From NCBI RefSeq assembly GCF_900156545.1, contig NZ_FTNW01000001.1, forward strand, positions 620,001-684,000: 64,000 bases of DNA. Reading direction: 5' to 3'. Made by a program: the position numbers and the translations under genes. Source of the DNA: Aquipseudomonas alcaligenes (GTDB lineage Bacteria; Pseudomonadota; Gammaproteobacteria; Pseudomonadales; Pseudomonadaceae). The notes under the pieces were generated by a model that saw only the letters and a list, made by a program, of their open reading frames with translations, made no database searches and was not told where the DNA came from. Of the stretch, positions 1 through 8,107 are shown piece after piece (position 1 is the first letter of the stretch; each line of letters starts with the position of its first letter).

Positions 1-61
1 GGATCGAGGTCATGGCGATGATCAGCAGGGCGATGGGCAGGAGCAGGGCAGAGCGGCGCAT
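1..61 (-). CDS. N-terminal fragment of an exported or membrane protein (cut by window edge)
   Basis: The minus strand opens with ATG and gives about 20 codons before the window ends. The peptide starts MRRS and continues with a Leu/Ile/Ala-rich stretch, which looks like a signal peptide or first membrane helix. There is no clear Shine-Dalgarno sequence before the ATG, so the start, and even the gene, is uncertain. It lies downstream of a terminator that closes the preceding minus-strand gene. Function cannot be judged. Confidence 0.4.
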   Translation of the reverse strand, partial: MRRSALLLPIALLIIAMTSI

Positions 62-85
62 GTGTTGGCAGTCGACGAAGGGCAA

Positions 86-112
86 TAAAAAAGCCGACAC
101 GGGGCCGGCTAC
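86..112 (-). terminator. Rho-independent terminator
   Basis: Read on the minus strand, AGCCG and CGGCT arms enclose a short loop and are followed directly by a run of six T. It sits just after the stop of the small membrane-protein gene at 157-609 and before the next minus-strand start at 61. Confidence 0.7.
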
Positions 113-156
113 GATCTTGTTCACACAGTAGCAAGCTTTGGATTCAGGCGACATCC

Positions 157-609
157 TCAGTCGTTGGCGTGCGGGCAGGTACTCAGCGCCTGTTGGGCAA
201 ATTCGATGAACTCGGCCTCGTGCTGGCTCCAGTGCCAGCTGTCCAGGCGCGGGCCCAGGAGTTGGCGGAAACCGCACAGATCGCTCTGCAGGCTCTGGTG
301 CCAGCCTGGGTCATCGGGAAAGGCGTCGAAGATCTGCTCGGCACTGAACAGGTAGAAGCTGAACAGATTGTCCTGACCAGCCTCGCGTGCCGGGCCTGAG
401 GTCGAGCCGGGGAGGTCGGGTTCGGCCAGCTCGGGCTTCTCGATCACCAGCTTGAGGTATTCCTTGTAGGCGTCGCGGGCCGAGGCTTCGCGCTGGCTGG
501 CTTCGCTGGCTCGGATCTGCCAGACCGCCACCAGCAGGCCGCCAATGGCCAGCAGCGCAGTGGCGATGGTGCTCAGGTGGGCGAGATGGCGTAGCAGTGC
601 TCGGTCCAT
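157..609 (-). CDS. Hypothetical single-pass membrane protein, 150 aa
   Basis: One hydrophobic segment at about residues 12-30 (rich in Ala, Leu, Ile, Gly, Val) is followed by a charged region likely to form a helix and then a soluble, Trp- and Asp-rich C-terminal half. No cleavage site follows the hydrophobic stretch, so it is probably an N-terminal anchor with a cytoplasmic or periplasmic domain. I do not recognise the family. The gene stands alone between a terminator and the 3' end of the amine oxidase gene. The ribosome site before the ATG is weak. It is probably real because the frame is intact, codon use is like the neighbours, and a terminator follows it. Confidence 0.65.
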   Translation of the reverse strand: MDRALLRHLAHLSTIATALLAIGGLLVAVWQIRASEASQREASARDAYKEYLKLVIEKPELAEPDLPGSTSGPAREAGQDNLFSFYLFSAEQIFDAFPDDPGWHQSLQSDLCGFRQLLGPRLDSWHWSQHEAEFIEFAQQALSTCPHAND

Positions 610-661
610 AGAGAGGCCTAGTTAATCGCATATCCACTGAGCCTAGTCGAGCCTGCTGAGG

Positions 662-690
662 GCGGCCGTCCGAGGGTATCGGGCGGCCGC
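662..690 (-). terminator. GC-rich stem-loop after the amine oxidase gene
   Basis: Arms GCGGCCG (662-668) and CGGCCGC (684-690) are perfectly complementary and lie just past the minus-strand stop at 697. No T-run follows, so termination would be weak or factor-dependent. Confidence 0.35.
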
Positions 691-696
691 AGGGGA

Positions 697-2064
697 TCAG
701 GCCTCGGCCTGGGTGGCGGCGCGCTGTCCGGAGAGCAGGGCGCCGTGCACGGTGGCGAACATCTGCCGGTGGGTCGCCTCGCCGGCGAAGAACACGCGGT
801 TGCCGATCGGCGCGGCCAGGTCGTCGCGCATCACTGGCTTGGAACCCAGCTTATAGAAGGAATAGGCCCCGTAGCTGTACGGGTCCTGGCTCCAGCGGGT
901 GATCTGGAAACCGATCGGGTCGGGGATGCCGCTGCCGAACATCTGTTTCAACCTCGTCATGGCACCGGCGACGATCTGCGCATCGCTCCACGCCTCGATC
1001 TGCCCGCCGAAGTCGCCGGCGTTGAAGCCCAGCAGGATCGGCTGGCCGGTCAGCCGGGCCAGGTTCAGCCACTGACTCCACTGGCCGTGCTGGGACAGCG
1101 GCGGGATGTATTCCAGCCAGTCTTCCTGCGGCCAGAACTGGGTTGGGAAGCGCAGGTAGCACTTGTTGAAGTGACCCATGCCCAGCTTGCTGATGGCGGT
1201 GGTCTTCTTGGTCGGCAGCGCCGGGGTGAATTTGATCGAGCCTTTCTTCAGCACGCCCAGCGGTACGGTAACGATGATCCGGTCGGCGCTGAAGCTGCCC
1301 TTGTTGGTGGTGACCTTGACGGCCGCCGTGCTGGAGTCGATGGCGCTGACCACCTGCCCCAGCTGCACGTTGAGGCCGCGCGCCAGATGGTTGACCAGGG
1401 TGCGGTAACCGTCGGCGAACACGGCGTCCTCGCCGTTGTAGCCGCCCATGCTGTCGAACCAGTAAGTGGAGAGGTCATTGCGGCTGCCCGCGTACTCCTG
1501 CTCCACGGTGCTGTTGGTGATGAACGCCAGCAGTTCCTGATCGGCTGTTTCGAGGCTGGCCCAGTCCAGCTGGCTCTCCACGGTGTTGCGCACCGAACGG
1601 TCGATGGCGTCGTTCTGCCCCTGACGGATGGCCCAGTCATGCTCACCCTTGAGCTCGGCCAGGCGCGCCGCGCGGGCGGCGCTGATCGGGCGGCCGTTGA
1701 CGTCGTAGTCAATGGTGCTGTCGTAGCTGGTGGTGATCAGCGTGGCCCCGGCATCCTGCGCCAGCGGCGTCAGCGGGTTGCCGTCCATCTCGTGAATCCA
1801 GGAGGCCCCGAGATCAACCGGCGCGTCGGCCCAGGCGGCGCTGGTCCAGGTGCGGCCGCCGAGGCGGTTGCGCGCCTCCAGTACGGTGACCTGATGGCCA
1901 CGCCCGGCCAACTGGCTGGCCGCCGCCAGACCGGCGATGCCGGCGCCGATCACGATGACCCGCTTCGGGCTGGTGGTGGCGCCCAGACTGGTCCGGCTGG
2001 CGGCCGCGGCCGCCGCCATGGCGGCAGCCAGGCCGGCGTTTTTCAGCAAAGTGCGACGATTCAT
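697..2064 (-). CDS. Tat-exported flavin-containing amine oxidase
   Basis: This 455-residue FAD enzyme belongs to the flavin amine oxidase family, which oxidises primary or secondary amines to aldehydes. The start reads MNRRTLLK followed by an Ala-rich hydrophobic stretch, a twin-arginine (Tat) signal, so the folded flavoprotein is probably periplasmic. The dinucleotide-binding GAGIAG is at residues 40-45, followed by the family signature EARNRLGGRTWT near 63-74. The C-terminal FAD site FFAGEATHR is near residue 425. It lies 35 bp downstream of the aldehyde dehydrogenase gene on the same strand, so the two are probably co-transcribed and may act in sequence on an amine. The natural substrate cannot be read from the sequence; polyamines fit the neighbourhood, but tyramine or tryptophan-type amines are not excluded. 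Confidence 0.85.
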   Translation of the reverse strand: MNRRTLLKNAGLAAAMAAAAAASRTSLGATTSPKRVIVIGAGIAGLAAASQLAGRGHQVTVLEARNRLGGRTWTSAAWADAPVDLGASWIHEMDGNPLTPLAQDAGATLITTSYDSTIDYDVNGRPISAARAARLAELKGEHDWAIRQGQNDAIDRSVRNTVESQLDWASLETADQELLAFITNSTVEQEYAGSRNDLSTYWFDSMGGYNGEDAVFADGYRTLVNHLARGLNVQLGQVVSAIDSSTAAVKVTTNKGSFSADRIIVTVPLGVLKKGSIKFTPALPTKKTTAISKLGMGHFNKCYLRFPTQFWPQEDWLEYIPPLSQHGQWSQWLNLARLTGQPILLGFNAGDFGGQIEAWSDAQIVAGAMTRLKQMFGSGIPDPIGFQITRWSQDPYSYGAYSFYKLGSKPVMRDDLAAPIGNRVFFAGEATHRQMFATVHGALLSGQRAATQAEA

Positions 2065-2099
2065 CGGGTAACGCTCCTGTCTTGTGCTTGTTGTCGGGG

Positions 2100-3608
2100 T
2101 TACTGCTGCGCGGCCGGGAAGGCCTCGTCATCGGGGTAGGGGAACCATTCCGGGTCGTCGATGGCCTGCGGGGCGATCATCACCATCTTCGAGCGGCGGA
2201 ACTGCTCCAGCCCCTCGATGCCCAGTTCACGGCCCTGGCCGGTCATCTTGCGGCCGCCGAAGGGCACGCAGTCGTTGTCGTTGAGCGGGGTGTTGACCCA
2301 GACGATGCCGGACTCGATTTCGTTCACCGCGCGCATGGCTTCGGCAAGGCGCTCGGTGTAGATATTGGCACCCAAGCCGAATTCGGAGTCGTTGGCCAGA
2401 GCGATGGCCTCGTCCAGGCTGCGCACCTTGCACACCGGCGCCAGCGGGCCGAAGCACTCGCCATGCATGATGTCCATGCTGTGGCTGACTTCCAGCACCG
2501 TGGGTTCGAAGAACCAGCCCTGCTCGCGGTCTGCCGGACGCTTGCCGCCGCAGACGATGCGCGCGCCCTGTTCCACGGCGCGGGCCACGATGTTCTCTAC
2601 CCGCGCCCGCTCACGGGCCGATGCCAGCGGGCCGATGTCCACGCACTCCAGACCGTTGCCGATGCGCAGCTTGCGGGCCTCGGCCGCCAGGGCGCTGACG
2701 AAGCGGTCGTAGACGTCTTCATGCACATAGAAACGCTCGGCCGAGGTGCACACCTGACCGCAGTTGAGGAAGGCGGCGAAGGCGGCGCCACGGGCGACGA
2801 TCTCCACCGGCGCCGAGGGCATGACGATGAACGGGTCGTTGCCGGAGGCTTCGATCAGCACCGGCTTGAAGCGCAGCGCGGCGCTCTGCGCCACCGCCTG
2901 ACCGGCCGGCACGCTGCCGGTGAAGGCCACGGCATGGGTGTGCGGGTGTGCCACCAGATGGCGGCCGACGTTGGCACCGCCGGTCAGGCACTGCACCAGT
3001 CCGGCCGGTAGGTGATCGAAGGCCTGCATGACCAGCAGCAGGGTCAGCGAGGTCAGCTCCGAGGGCTTGACGATGATGGCGTTGCCGGCGGCCAGCGAGG
3101 CTGCGGCCTGCCAGCCGAACAGCAGCACCGGGAAGTTGTAGGGCACGATGGAGACCACGGTGCCCAGCGGTTCCTTGATGGTCATGTGCAGCTGGCCGGC
3201 GATGGCCGGGCCGGCCACGCGGCCGTGTTCCTGACGGGCCAGTTCGGCGTAGTAGCGGAAGGCCGAGGCCGAGGCGCCGGCCTCCCACTCGGCTTCGCGG
3301 TAGGGTTTGCCCATCTCGCGGGTCAGGCATTCGCCCACCTGGGCGCTGAGTTCGCCGAGGCGGTCGGCGACCCGGTGCAGGGCGTCGGCGCGCTCCAGGG
3401 CGCTGAGCGCCCACCAGCCCTTCTGGGCCTGGTTGGCCAGGGCAATGGCCTGTTCCATCTCGGCCTCGGTGGCCTCGGCATAGCAGCCGATTTCGGCCTC
3501 GGTGGCCGGGTCGATGATGGTCACGCGGGCGCCGTTACCGGGCAGGTACTGGCCATCGACGAAGTGTTGGGCGGAGCGTTCGAGCATCAGGGTGGCTGTG
3601 GGTGTCAT
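2100..3608 (-). CDS. NAD(P)-dependent aldehyde dehydrogenase
   Basis: A full-length (502 aa) member of the aldehyde dehydrogenase superfamily, oxidising an aldehyde to its acid. The catalytic Cys287 lies in NCGQVC, the general base Glu253 in LIEASGNDP, and the cofactor-binding region PYNFP...KPSE spans 157-183. The ATG at 3608 is chosen over an upstream ATG at 3674 because an AGGA motif precedes it and homology begins there. No signal peptide is present, so it is cytosolic. It is the first gene of a two-gene unit with the amine oxidase and is divergent from a LysR gene. An aminoaldehyde or succinate-semialdehyde-type substrate is a reasonable inference from these neighbours, not something the residues prove. 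Confidence 0.88.
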   Translation of the reverse strand: MTPTATLMLERSAQHFVDGQYLPGNGARVTIIDPATEAEIGCYAEATEAEMEQAIALANQAQKGWWALSALERADALHRVADRLGELSAQVGECLTREMGKPYREAEWEAGASASAFRYYAELARQEHGRVAGPAIAGQLHMTIKEPLGTVVSIVPYNFPVLLFGWQAAASLAAGNAIIVKPSELTSLTLLLVMQAFDHLPAGLVQCLTGGANVGRHLVAHPHTHAVAFTGSVPAGQAVAQSAALRFKPVLIEASGNDPFIVMPSAPVEIVARGAAFAAFLNCGQVCTSAERFYVHEDVYDRFVSALAAEARKLRIGNGLECVDIGPLASARERARVENIVARAVEQGARIVCGGKRPADREQGWFFEPTVLEVSHSMDIMHGECFGPLAPVCKVRSLDEAIALANDSEFGLGANIYTERLAEAMRAVNEIESGIVWVNTPLNDNDCVPFGGRKMTGQGRELGIEGLEQFRRSKMVMIAPQAIDDPEWFPYPDDEAFPAAQQ

Positions 3609-3670
3609 GCGGCAGGTCCTGTGATGGAGGGCAGTGTCCGGCGCAGGATGCGAGGCATGTCCGGCCTGCA

Positions 3671-3700
3671 ACAACCTGCGTTTTCTGTGCTAGGTTGTTA
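3671..3700. promoter_or_regulatory. Inverted repeat, candidate LysR operator
   Basis: AACAACCT (3671-3678) and AGGTTGTT (3693-3700) are perfect 8-bp arms separated by 14 bp. They sit in the 116-bp gap between the divergent ALDH and LysR starts, where an autoregulating LysR protein would be expected to bind. Confidence 0.5.
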
Positions 3701-3724
3701 AAAAAACTAATAGCTGGAGCCGGC

Positions 3725-4612
3725 ATGGTCGCGCATCGTTTGCCCCCCCTGAATGCCGTGCGTGCCTTCGAGGCCGCTGCCCGTCTGGGTAGCTACGTGG
3801 CGGCCGCGCAGGAGCTGCATGTCACCCAGCCGGCCATCGGCCGGCATGTGAAGGCGCTGGAAGAGCGTCTGCAGACGCAGCTGTTTCAGCGCACGCCGCG
3901 TGGCGTGGTGCTGACCGAAGATGGCTGGCGTTACTTCGAGCAGGTCAGCGCCGCGCTGACGCAGATCGCCGAGGCTTCCTACGAGCTGACCTCCCGCGCC
4001 CAGCAGCGCTGGTTGCGCCTGCTGGTGGTGCCGGGGTTCGCCGGGCGCTGGCTGCACCATCACCTGGCCGAGTTCCGTGCGCTGCACCCCGGCATCCGTA
4101 TCGCCCTTGAGCCGAATCCGTCTTTTCGCGAAGTGACGGCCGAGCGTGCCGATCTGGGTATCGCCTTTGGCGAGGGCGAGGAGTTCAGCGGCCCGCGCGA
4201 GGTGCTGGTGCAGCCGCCGATCTTTCCGGTCTGCTCGCCGGCGTTTCTGCTCGAGCACGGGCCGCTGACGGGGGTCGAAGACCTGCTGCGTCTGCCTCTG
4301 CTGCACGAGGACGACGGCTACTGGTGGGGCGCCTGGCTGCAGAGTCAGGGCCTGCGGGCGCGGCTGAGCAGCGAGATGTCCTATGTCAGTGCCGATCAGG
4401 TGATCGACCTGGCGCTGGCCGGTGCCGGGGTGGCGCTGACCAATGGCCTGCTGGTCGAGGAGGAGCTGGCCAGTGGCCGGCTGGTGCGTCCGCTGGCTAA
4501 TCAGGCGGTACTGGAGGGCTATCTGTTGCTCAGTCCGGCGGGGGGCTTGAAGCCGGAGGCCAAGTTGTTCCGCCAGTGGCTGTTCGCCAAGCTGGCCAGC
4601 TTTCAGGTATGA
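3725..4612 (+). CDS. LysR-family transcriptional regulator (GcvA-like)
   Basis: A 295-aa LysR regulator. The winged helix-turn-helix occupies about residues 5-65, starting LPPLNAVRAFEAAARLGS and containing TQPAIGRHVKALE, a GcvA-subgroup pattern. The remaining ~200 residues form the effector-binding domain. The start at 3725 is chosen because GGAG lies 8 nt upstream and the family N-terminus aligns there; an in-frame ATG at 3602 would overlap the divergent gene. By the usual rule for LysR genes it should control the divergent ALDH-amine oxidase unit, and possibly the binding-protein gene downstream. The effector is unknown; a polyamine or its aldehyde is an inference. Confidence 0.9.
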   Translation: MVAHRLPPLNAVRAFEAAARLGSYVAAAQELHVTQPAIGRHVKALEERLQTQLFQRTPRGVVLTEDGWRYFEQVSAALTQIAEASYELTSRAQQRWLRLLVVPGFAGRWLHHHLAEFRALHPGIRIALEPNPSFREVTAERADLGIAFGEGEEFSGPREVLVQPPIFPVCSPAFLLEHGPLTGVEDLLRLPLLHEDDGYWWGAWLQSQGLRARLSSEMSYVSADQVIDLALAGAGVALTNGLLVEEELASGRLVRPLANQAVLEGYLLLSPAGGLKPEAKLFRQWLFAKLASFQV

Positions 4613-4707
4613 CTTTTTCTAATAGCCAGGTGCCCTAATCGCGTGTTGTGGCCAGTGGCTGTGCTCTCCTAAGGTCTGGCTGTCACGATCCCACCGCGAG
4701 AGCCTCC

Positions 4708-5802
4708 ATGAAGTCACGATCCTCCGCCCTTTGCCGCGCGTTTCTGGCCAGCGCCCTGTGCCTGGGCGTGCTGAGCGCTCAGGCCGCTTCACAGTCACTG
4801 AATGTCCTCAACTGGTCGGAGCTGATCCCGGCCGAGGTGCAGAAGGCCTATGCCCAGCAGACCTCGACCGAGATGACCTACGACATCCTCGACAGCGACG
4901 ACACGCTGGAGAGCAAGCTCTTGACCGGTCACTCCGGTTACGACGTGGTCTATCCGTCCTCCTCCTACATGGCCAAGCAGATCAAGGCGGGGGCCTACGA
5001 GCCGCTGGACTGGTCGAGGATTCCCAACCGTGTGCACCTGGACCCGGTGTTGCTGAAGAAGGTCGAGCAGCATGACCTCGGCAACCGCTACGGCGTGCCC
5101 TTTCTCTGGGGCACCAACGGCATTCTGGTCAACGTCAAACAGGTGCGGGCCATCCTCGGCGAGGACTTCGACCTGAACACCCAGGCTCTGCTGTTCGATC
5201 CGCTGGTGGTGAGCAAGCTGGCCAAGTGCGGGGTGTCCTTCCTCGATTCGCCGCAGGATGTGTTCACCATGGTGCTGGCCTATCTGGGGCGTGATCCCAA
5301 CAGCAACGATATCGAGGACTACAAGGCCGCCTACATGCAGCTGCAGCGCGTCTGGCCGCACATCCGTCAGGTCAACTCGACCTACCGGGATCAGATCACC
5401 CGTGGCGAAATCTGTGTGGCCATGGCCTGGAGTGGAGATGCCGGGGTGGTCAACCGCATCGTCCGCGAGAACAAGCTGGACATGGAGATCCGTTACATCA
5501 CGCCCAAGGGCCAGACGCCCATCTGGTTCACCATGATGGGGATTCCCAAGGATGCGCCCAACAAGGACGCGGCCTATCAGTGGATCAACTATCTGCTCGA
5601 CCCCAAGGTGGCGACCCAGGTGGCCGAGTACAACAGCTACCCGAGTTCGGTGCGGGAGGCGCAGGAGGCCAGCCGCGCGATTCAGGATGGCCGTTATGCT
5701 CCTAGTGAAGCGGAGATCCGCAGCTTCTATGTCTCGGGCACGATCGGGCCGAAAACGATCAAGGTGATGACCAAATACTGGCGGCGCCTCTACAGCAACT
5801 AA
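4708..5802 (+). CDS. PotF-like periplasmic polyamine-binding protein, no linked permease
   Basis: A 364-residue extracellular solute-binding protein of the spermidine/putrescine (PotD/PotF/SpuD) family. A Sec signal peptide ends at about residue 26 (SAQA). Family landmarks follow: LNVLNWSELIP, the GYDVVYPSSSYMAKQIKAG segment, and GVPFLWGTNGI. The ATG at 4708 is preferred over an upstream in-frame ATG at 4648 because it begins the signal peptide. No ABC permease or ATPase gene lies nearby, so it either serves a transporter encoded elsewhere or acts as a sensor or carrier for the adjacent oxidases. A terminator follows it. Ligand identity is inferred from family only. Confidence 0.85.
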   Translation: MKSRSSALCRAFLASALCLGVLSAQAASQSLNVLNWSELIPAEVQKAYAQQTSTEMTYDILDSDDTLESKLLTGHSGYDVVYPSSSYMAKQIKAGAYEPLDWSRIPNRVHLDPVLLKKVEQHDLGNRYGVPFLWGTNGILVNVKQVRAILGEDFDLNTQALLFDPLVVSKLAKCGVSFLDSPQDVFTMVLAYLGRDPNSNDIEDYKAAYMQLQRVWPHIRQVNSTYRDQITRGEICVAMAWSGDAGVVNRIVRENKLDMEIRYITPKGQTPIWFTMMGIPKDAPNKDAAYQWINYLLDPKVATQVAEYNSYPSSVREAQEASRAIQDGRYAPSEAEIRSFYVSGTIGPKTIKVMTKYWRRLYSN

Positions 5803-5832
5803 TCTGGGTGTGGGAGTGTTCCAAAGCAGTTT

Positions 5833-5857
5833 GCCCTGCCTTGTGCGGGGCTTTTTT
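5833..5857 (+). terminator. Rho-independent terminator or attenuator
   Basis: A 7-bp stem (GCCCTGC with GCGGGGC, one G-T pair) and a 5-nt loop are followed by six T. It lies between the binding-protein gene and the spermidine dehydrogenase gene, only 11 bp before the latter's ATG, so readthrough here would set the ratio of the two products. Confidence 0.75.
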
Positions 5858-5868
5858 GCGAGGGTGGT

Positions 5869-7689
5869 ATGACCATCAAACGACGTGATTTCCTCAACGG
5901 TGCGGCGCTTGCGGTGGGCGCCGGGTTGCTGCCCTGGCAACTGGTGCGGGCCGCGCAGGCGCAGCAGGCCGGCTATCCGCCGGCGCTGACCGGTTTGCGC
6001 GGCAGCCATCCCGGCAGCTTCGAAGTGGCTCACCAGATGGGCTGGGAAAAGAAGGTGTTCGACACCGACTCGCTGCCCGTGCAGGAGGAATACGACCTGG
6101 TGGTGGTCGGCGCCGGTATCAGCGGTCTGGCCGCGGCCTGGTTCTACCGCGAGCGGCATCCGCAGGCGCGCATCCTGCTGCTGGACAACCACGATGACTT
6201 CGGCGGGCATGCCCGGCGCAACGAGTTTCGTGCCGGTGGCCGGTTGATTCTGGGCTATGGCGGCAGCGAATCGCTGGATTCGCCCAAGGCCAATTTCAGT
6301 GATCAGGTATACCGTCTGCTGCAGGCGCTGGGTGTGCATCTGGAGCGTTTCGATCAGGCCTATCAGCACCGGCTGTATGAGGAGCTGGACAGTGCGGTGT
6401 TCTTCGACCGACAGACCTTCGGCGAGGACCGGCTGGTGGTGGGTGAGCCCGATGCGGAGGCCGAGGATGAACCGGACTGGGCCGGTTTTATCGGGCGCTT
6501 TCCGCTGCCTGAGGCCGATCGAGAGGCGTTGCGAGCGCTGTACGAGGACGAGGAAGACTACCTCGCTGAGATGCCCGCCGATGAGCGCGATGATTACCTG
6601 GCCAGCCTGAGCTACCGCGATTACCTCAAACGGCACGTGGGGCTGTCGGAAACGGCCATTGCCTATTTCCAGCAGCGCTCCAGCGATGAGTACGGTTATC
6701 GCATCGACTTTCTACCGGCGAGCTACGCCCGGTATGCCGGGTACCCGGGATTTGCTGGGCTGGGGCTGGAGGAGGATGAAGGCGAAGAGGAGCCCTATAT
6801 CTATCACTTTCCCGACGGCAACGCCGGCGTGGCACGTCTGCTGGTGCGCGACCTGATTCCGGGCGTGGCGCCGGGGCGCGGCATGGACGATGTGGTGCTG
6901 GCCGTCTTCGACTACGGCCGCCTGGATGTGCTCGGGCAGCCGGTGCGGGTGCGTTTGTCGAGCACCGCCGTCAGTGTGCGCAACCGTGACGAGGGGGTGG
7001 ATGTCGGCTACAGCCGCGGCGGGCAGCTCTACCGCGTACGCAGCCGTCACTGCGTGCTGGCCTGCTACAACATGCTGATTCCCTACATCCTGCGCGACCT
7101 GCCGGCGGCGCAGGCCAAGGCATTGAGCCAGAACGTCAAGCTGCCGATGGTGTATGCCAACGTGGTGCTCCGCGACTGGAGCAGCTGGGCCACGCTCGGC
7201 ATGCAGGAGGTCTACTCACCGGGCATGCCGTTCTGCATGGTCAAGCTCGACTACCCGGTGGACCTCGGCGGGTATCGCGCGCCGCGTGATCCGCAGCAGC
7301 CGATCTGTCTGCACATGGTGCAGGTGCCGCATGCGCCGGGCGTCGGACCGGACCTGCGCACCCAGGCACGGGCAGCGCGCATGCAGATCTATACCACCAG
7401 CTTCGAGCAGTACGAGGCGCAGATCCGCGACCAGTTGCAACGCCTGCTGGGCAAGGCCGGCTTCGACAGCCAGCGCGATATCCTGGCCATCACCGTCAAC
7501 CGCTGGCCCCATGGCTATTCCTATTACAGCAATTCGCTGTTCGACGGCCCGGATGGCGGCGAAGCGGTGATGAAAGCCGCCCGCCAGCCGCTGGGCCGCG
7601 TGGCCATTGCCAACTCCGATGCGGGGTGGGACCCGTACCTGCACGGCGCCGTCGATCAGGCGTGGCGGGCGGTGGGCGAGCTGGGGTAG
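5869..7689 (+). CDS. spdH: Spermidine-dehydrogenase-like Tat-exported flavoprotein
   Basis: A 606-aa FAD-dependent oxidoreductase that matches the Pseudomonas spermidine dehydrogenase (SpdH) pattern. The N-terminus KRRDFLNG plus hydrophobic stretch is a twin-arginine signal, predicting periplasmic or membrane-associated location. GAGISGLAAAWFY at 81-93 is the FAD-binding motif, followed by FGGHARRNEF near 111-120, and the C-terminus carries a second flavin-contacting segment (ANSDAGWDPYLHGAVDQA). The known family enzyme cleaves spermidine at the secondary amine to give an aminoaldehyde plus a diamine. GAGGGTGGT precedes the ATG. The linked binding protein, aldehyde dehydrogenase and second amine oxidase support a polyamine role. 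Residues 190-240 are unusually rich in Glu and Asp. Confidence 0.78.
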   Translation: MTIKRRDFLNGAALAVGAGLLPWQLVRAAQAQQAGYPPALTGLRGSHPGSFEVAHQMGWEKKVFDTDSLPVQEEYDLVVVGAGISGLAAAWFYRERHPQARILLLDNHDDFGGHARRNEFRAGGRLILGYGGSESLDSPKANFSDQVYRLLQALGVHLERFDQAYQHRLYEELDSAVFFDRQTFGEDRLVVGEPDAEAEDEPDWAGFIGRFPLPEADREALRALYEDEEDYLAEMPADERDDYLASLSYRDYLKRHVGLSETAIAYFQQRSSDEYGYRIDFLPASYARYAGYPGFAGLGLEEDEGEEEPYIYHFPDGNAGVARLLVRDLIPGVAPGRGMDDVVLAVFDYGRLDVLGQPVRVRLSSTAVSVRNRDEGVDVGYSRGGQLYRVRSRHCVLACYNMLIPYILRDLPAAQAKALSQNVKLPMVYANVVLRDWSSWATLGMQEVYSPGMPFCMVKLDYPVDLGGYRAPRDPQQPICLHMVQVPHAPGVGPDLRTQARAARMQIYTTSFEQYEAQIRDQLQRLLGKAGFDSQRDILAITVNRWPHGYSYYSNSLFDGPDGGEAVMKAARQPLGRVAIANSDAGWDPYLHGAVDQAWRAVGELG

Positions 7690-7713
7690 TAAAGGGCGCT
7701 GTATCCCTAAACG

Positions 7714-7741
7714 AAAAAGCCGGCTGGATAGCCGGCTTTTT
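7714..7741. terminator. Bidirectional terminator between convergent genes
   Basis: AAAAA, AGCCGGCT, loop GGAT, AGCCGGCT, TTTTT. The 8-bp stem is flanked by A and T runs, so it can stop transcription from spdH on the plus strand and from ppnP on the minus strand. Confidence 0.9.
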
Positions 7742-7757
7742 CAGCACAGGATGCCAA

Positions 7758-8039
7758 TCAGCGGTATTCGCACAGGTAGGCGGTGTCTACCGCTACCTTC
7801 AGCTGGAACTTGCTGTTGCCCGGTACGGTGAACTGGCTGCCGGCGGCAAAGGTTTCCCAGTTGTCGCTGCCCGGCAGCTTGACGGTCAGGGCGCCGGCGA
7901 CCACGTGCATCACTTCCAGCTGCGCGGTGCCGAACTCGTATTCGCCAGGGGCCATCACGCCGATGGTGGCCGGACCTTCGGCCATGGCGAAGCCGATGGA
8001 TTTGACGGTGCCGTCGAAGTATTCGTTGACCTTGAACAT
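7758..8039 (-). CDS. ppnP: Pyrimidine/purine nucleoside phosphorylase PpnP
   Basis: A 93-residue single-domain cupin that matches the PpnP (YaiE, formerly UPF0345) family along its length. Signature segments are FKVNEYFDG at the start, [14 protein letters not shown] in the middle and SGSxF-like [16 protein letters not shown] near the end. Family members split several nucleosides with phosphate to base and ribose-1-phosphate, a salvage reaction in the cytosol. It is a single-gene unit, shares a bidirectional terminator with spdH, and has a GGAG-like site before its ATG. Length equals the family norm. Confidence 0.92.
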   Translation of the reverse strand: MFKVNEYFDGTVKSIGFAMAEGPATIGVMAPGEYEFGTAQLEVMHVVAGALTVKLPGSDNWETFAAGSQFTVPGNSKFQLKVAVDTAYLCEYR

Positions 8040-8107
8040 GGCGGGCTCCTCGGAAAGGGTCGAAAAAGGTCCGCCAGTATGCCCAAGGCCGCGATTGGCG
8101 TCAGCCC

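Noticed and set aside
4795..6636. About 613-codon minus-strand frame across the binding-protein and spdH genes
   Set aside because: Spans two clear plus-strand genes and a terminator; no ribosome site and no motif.
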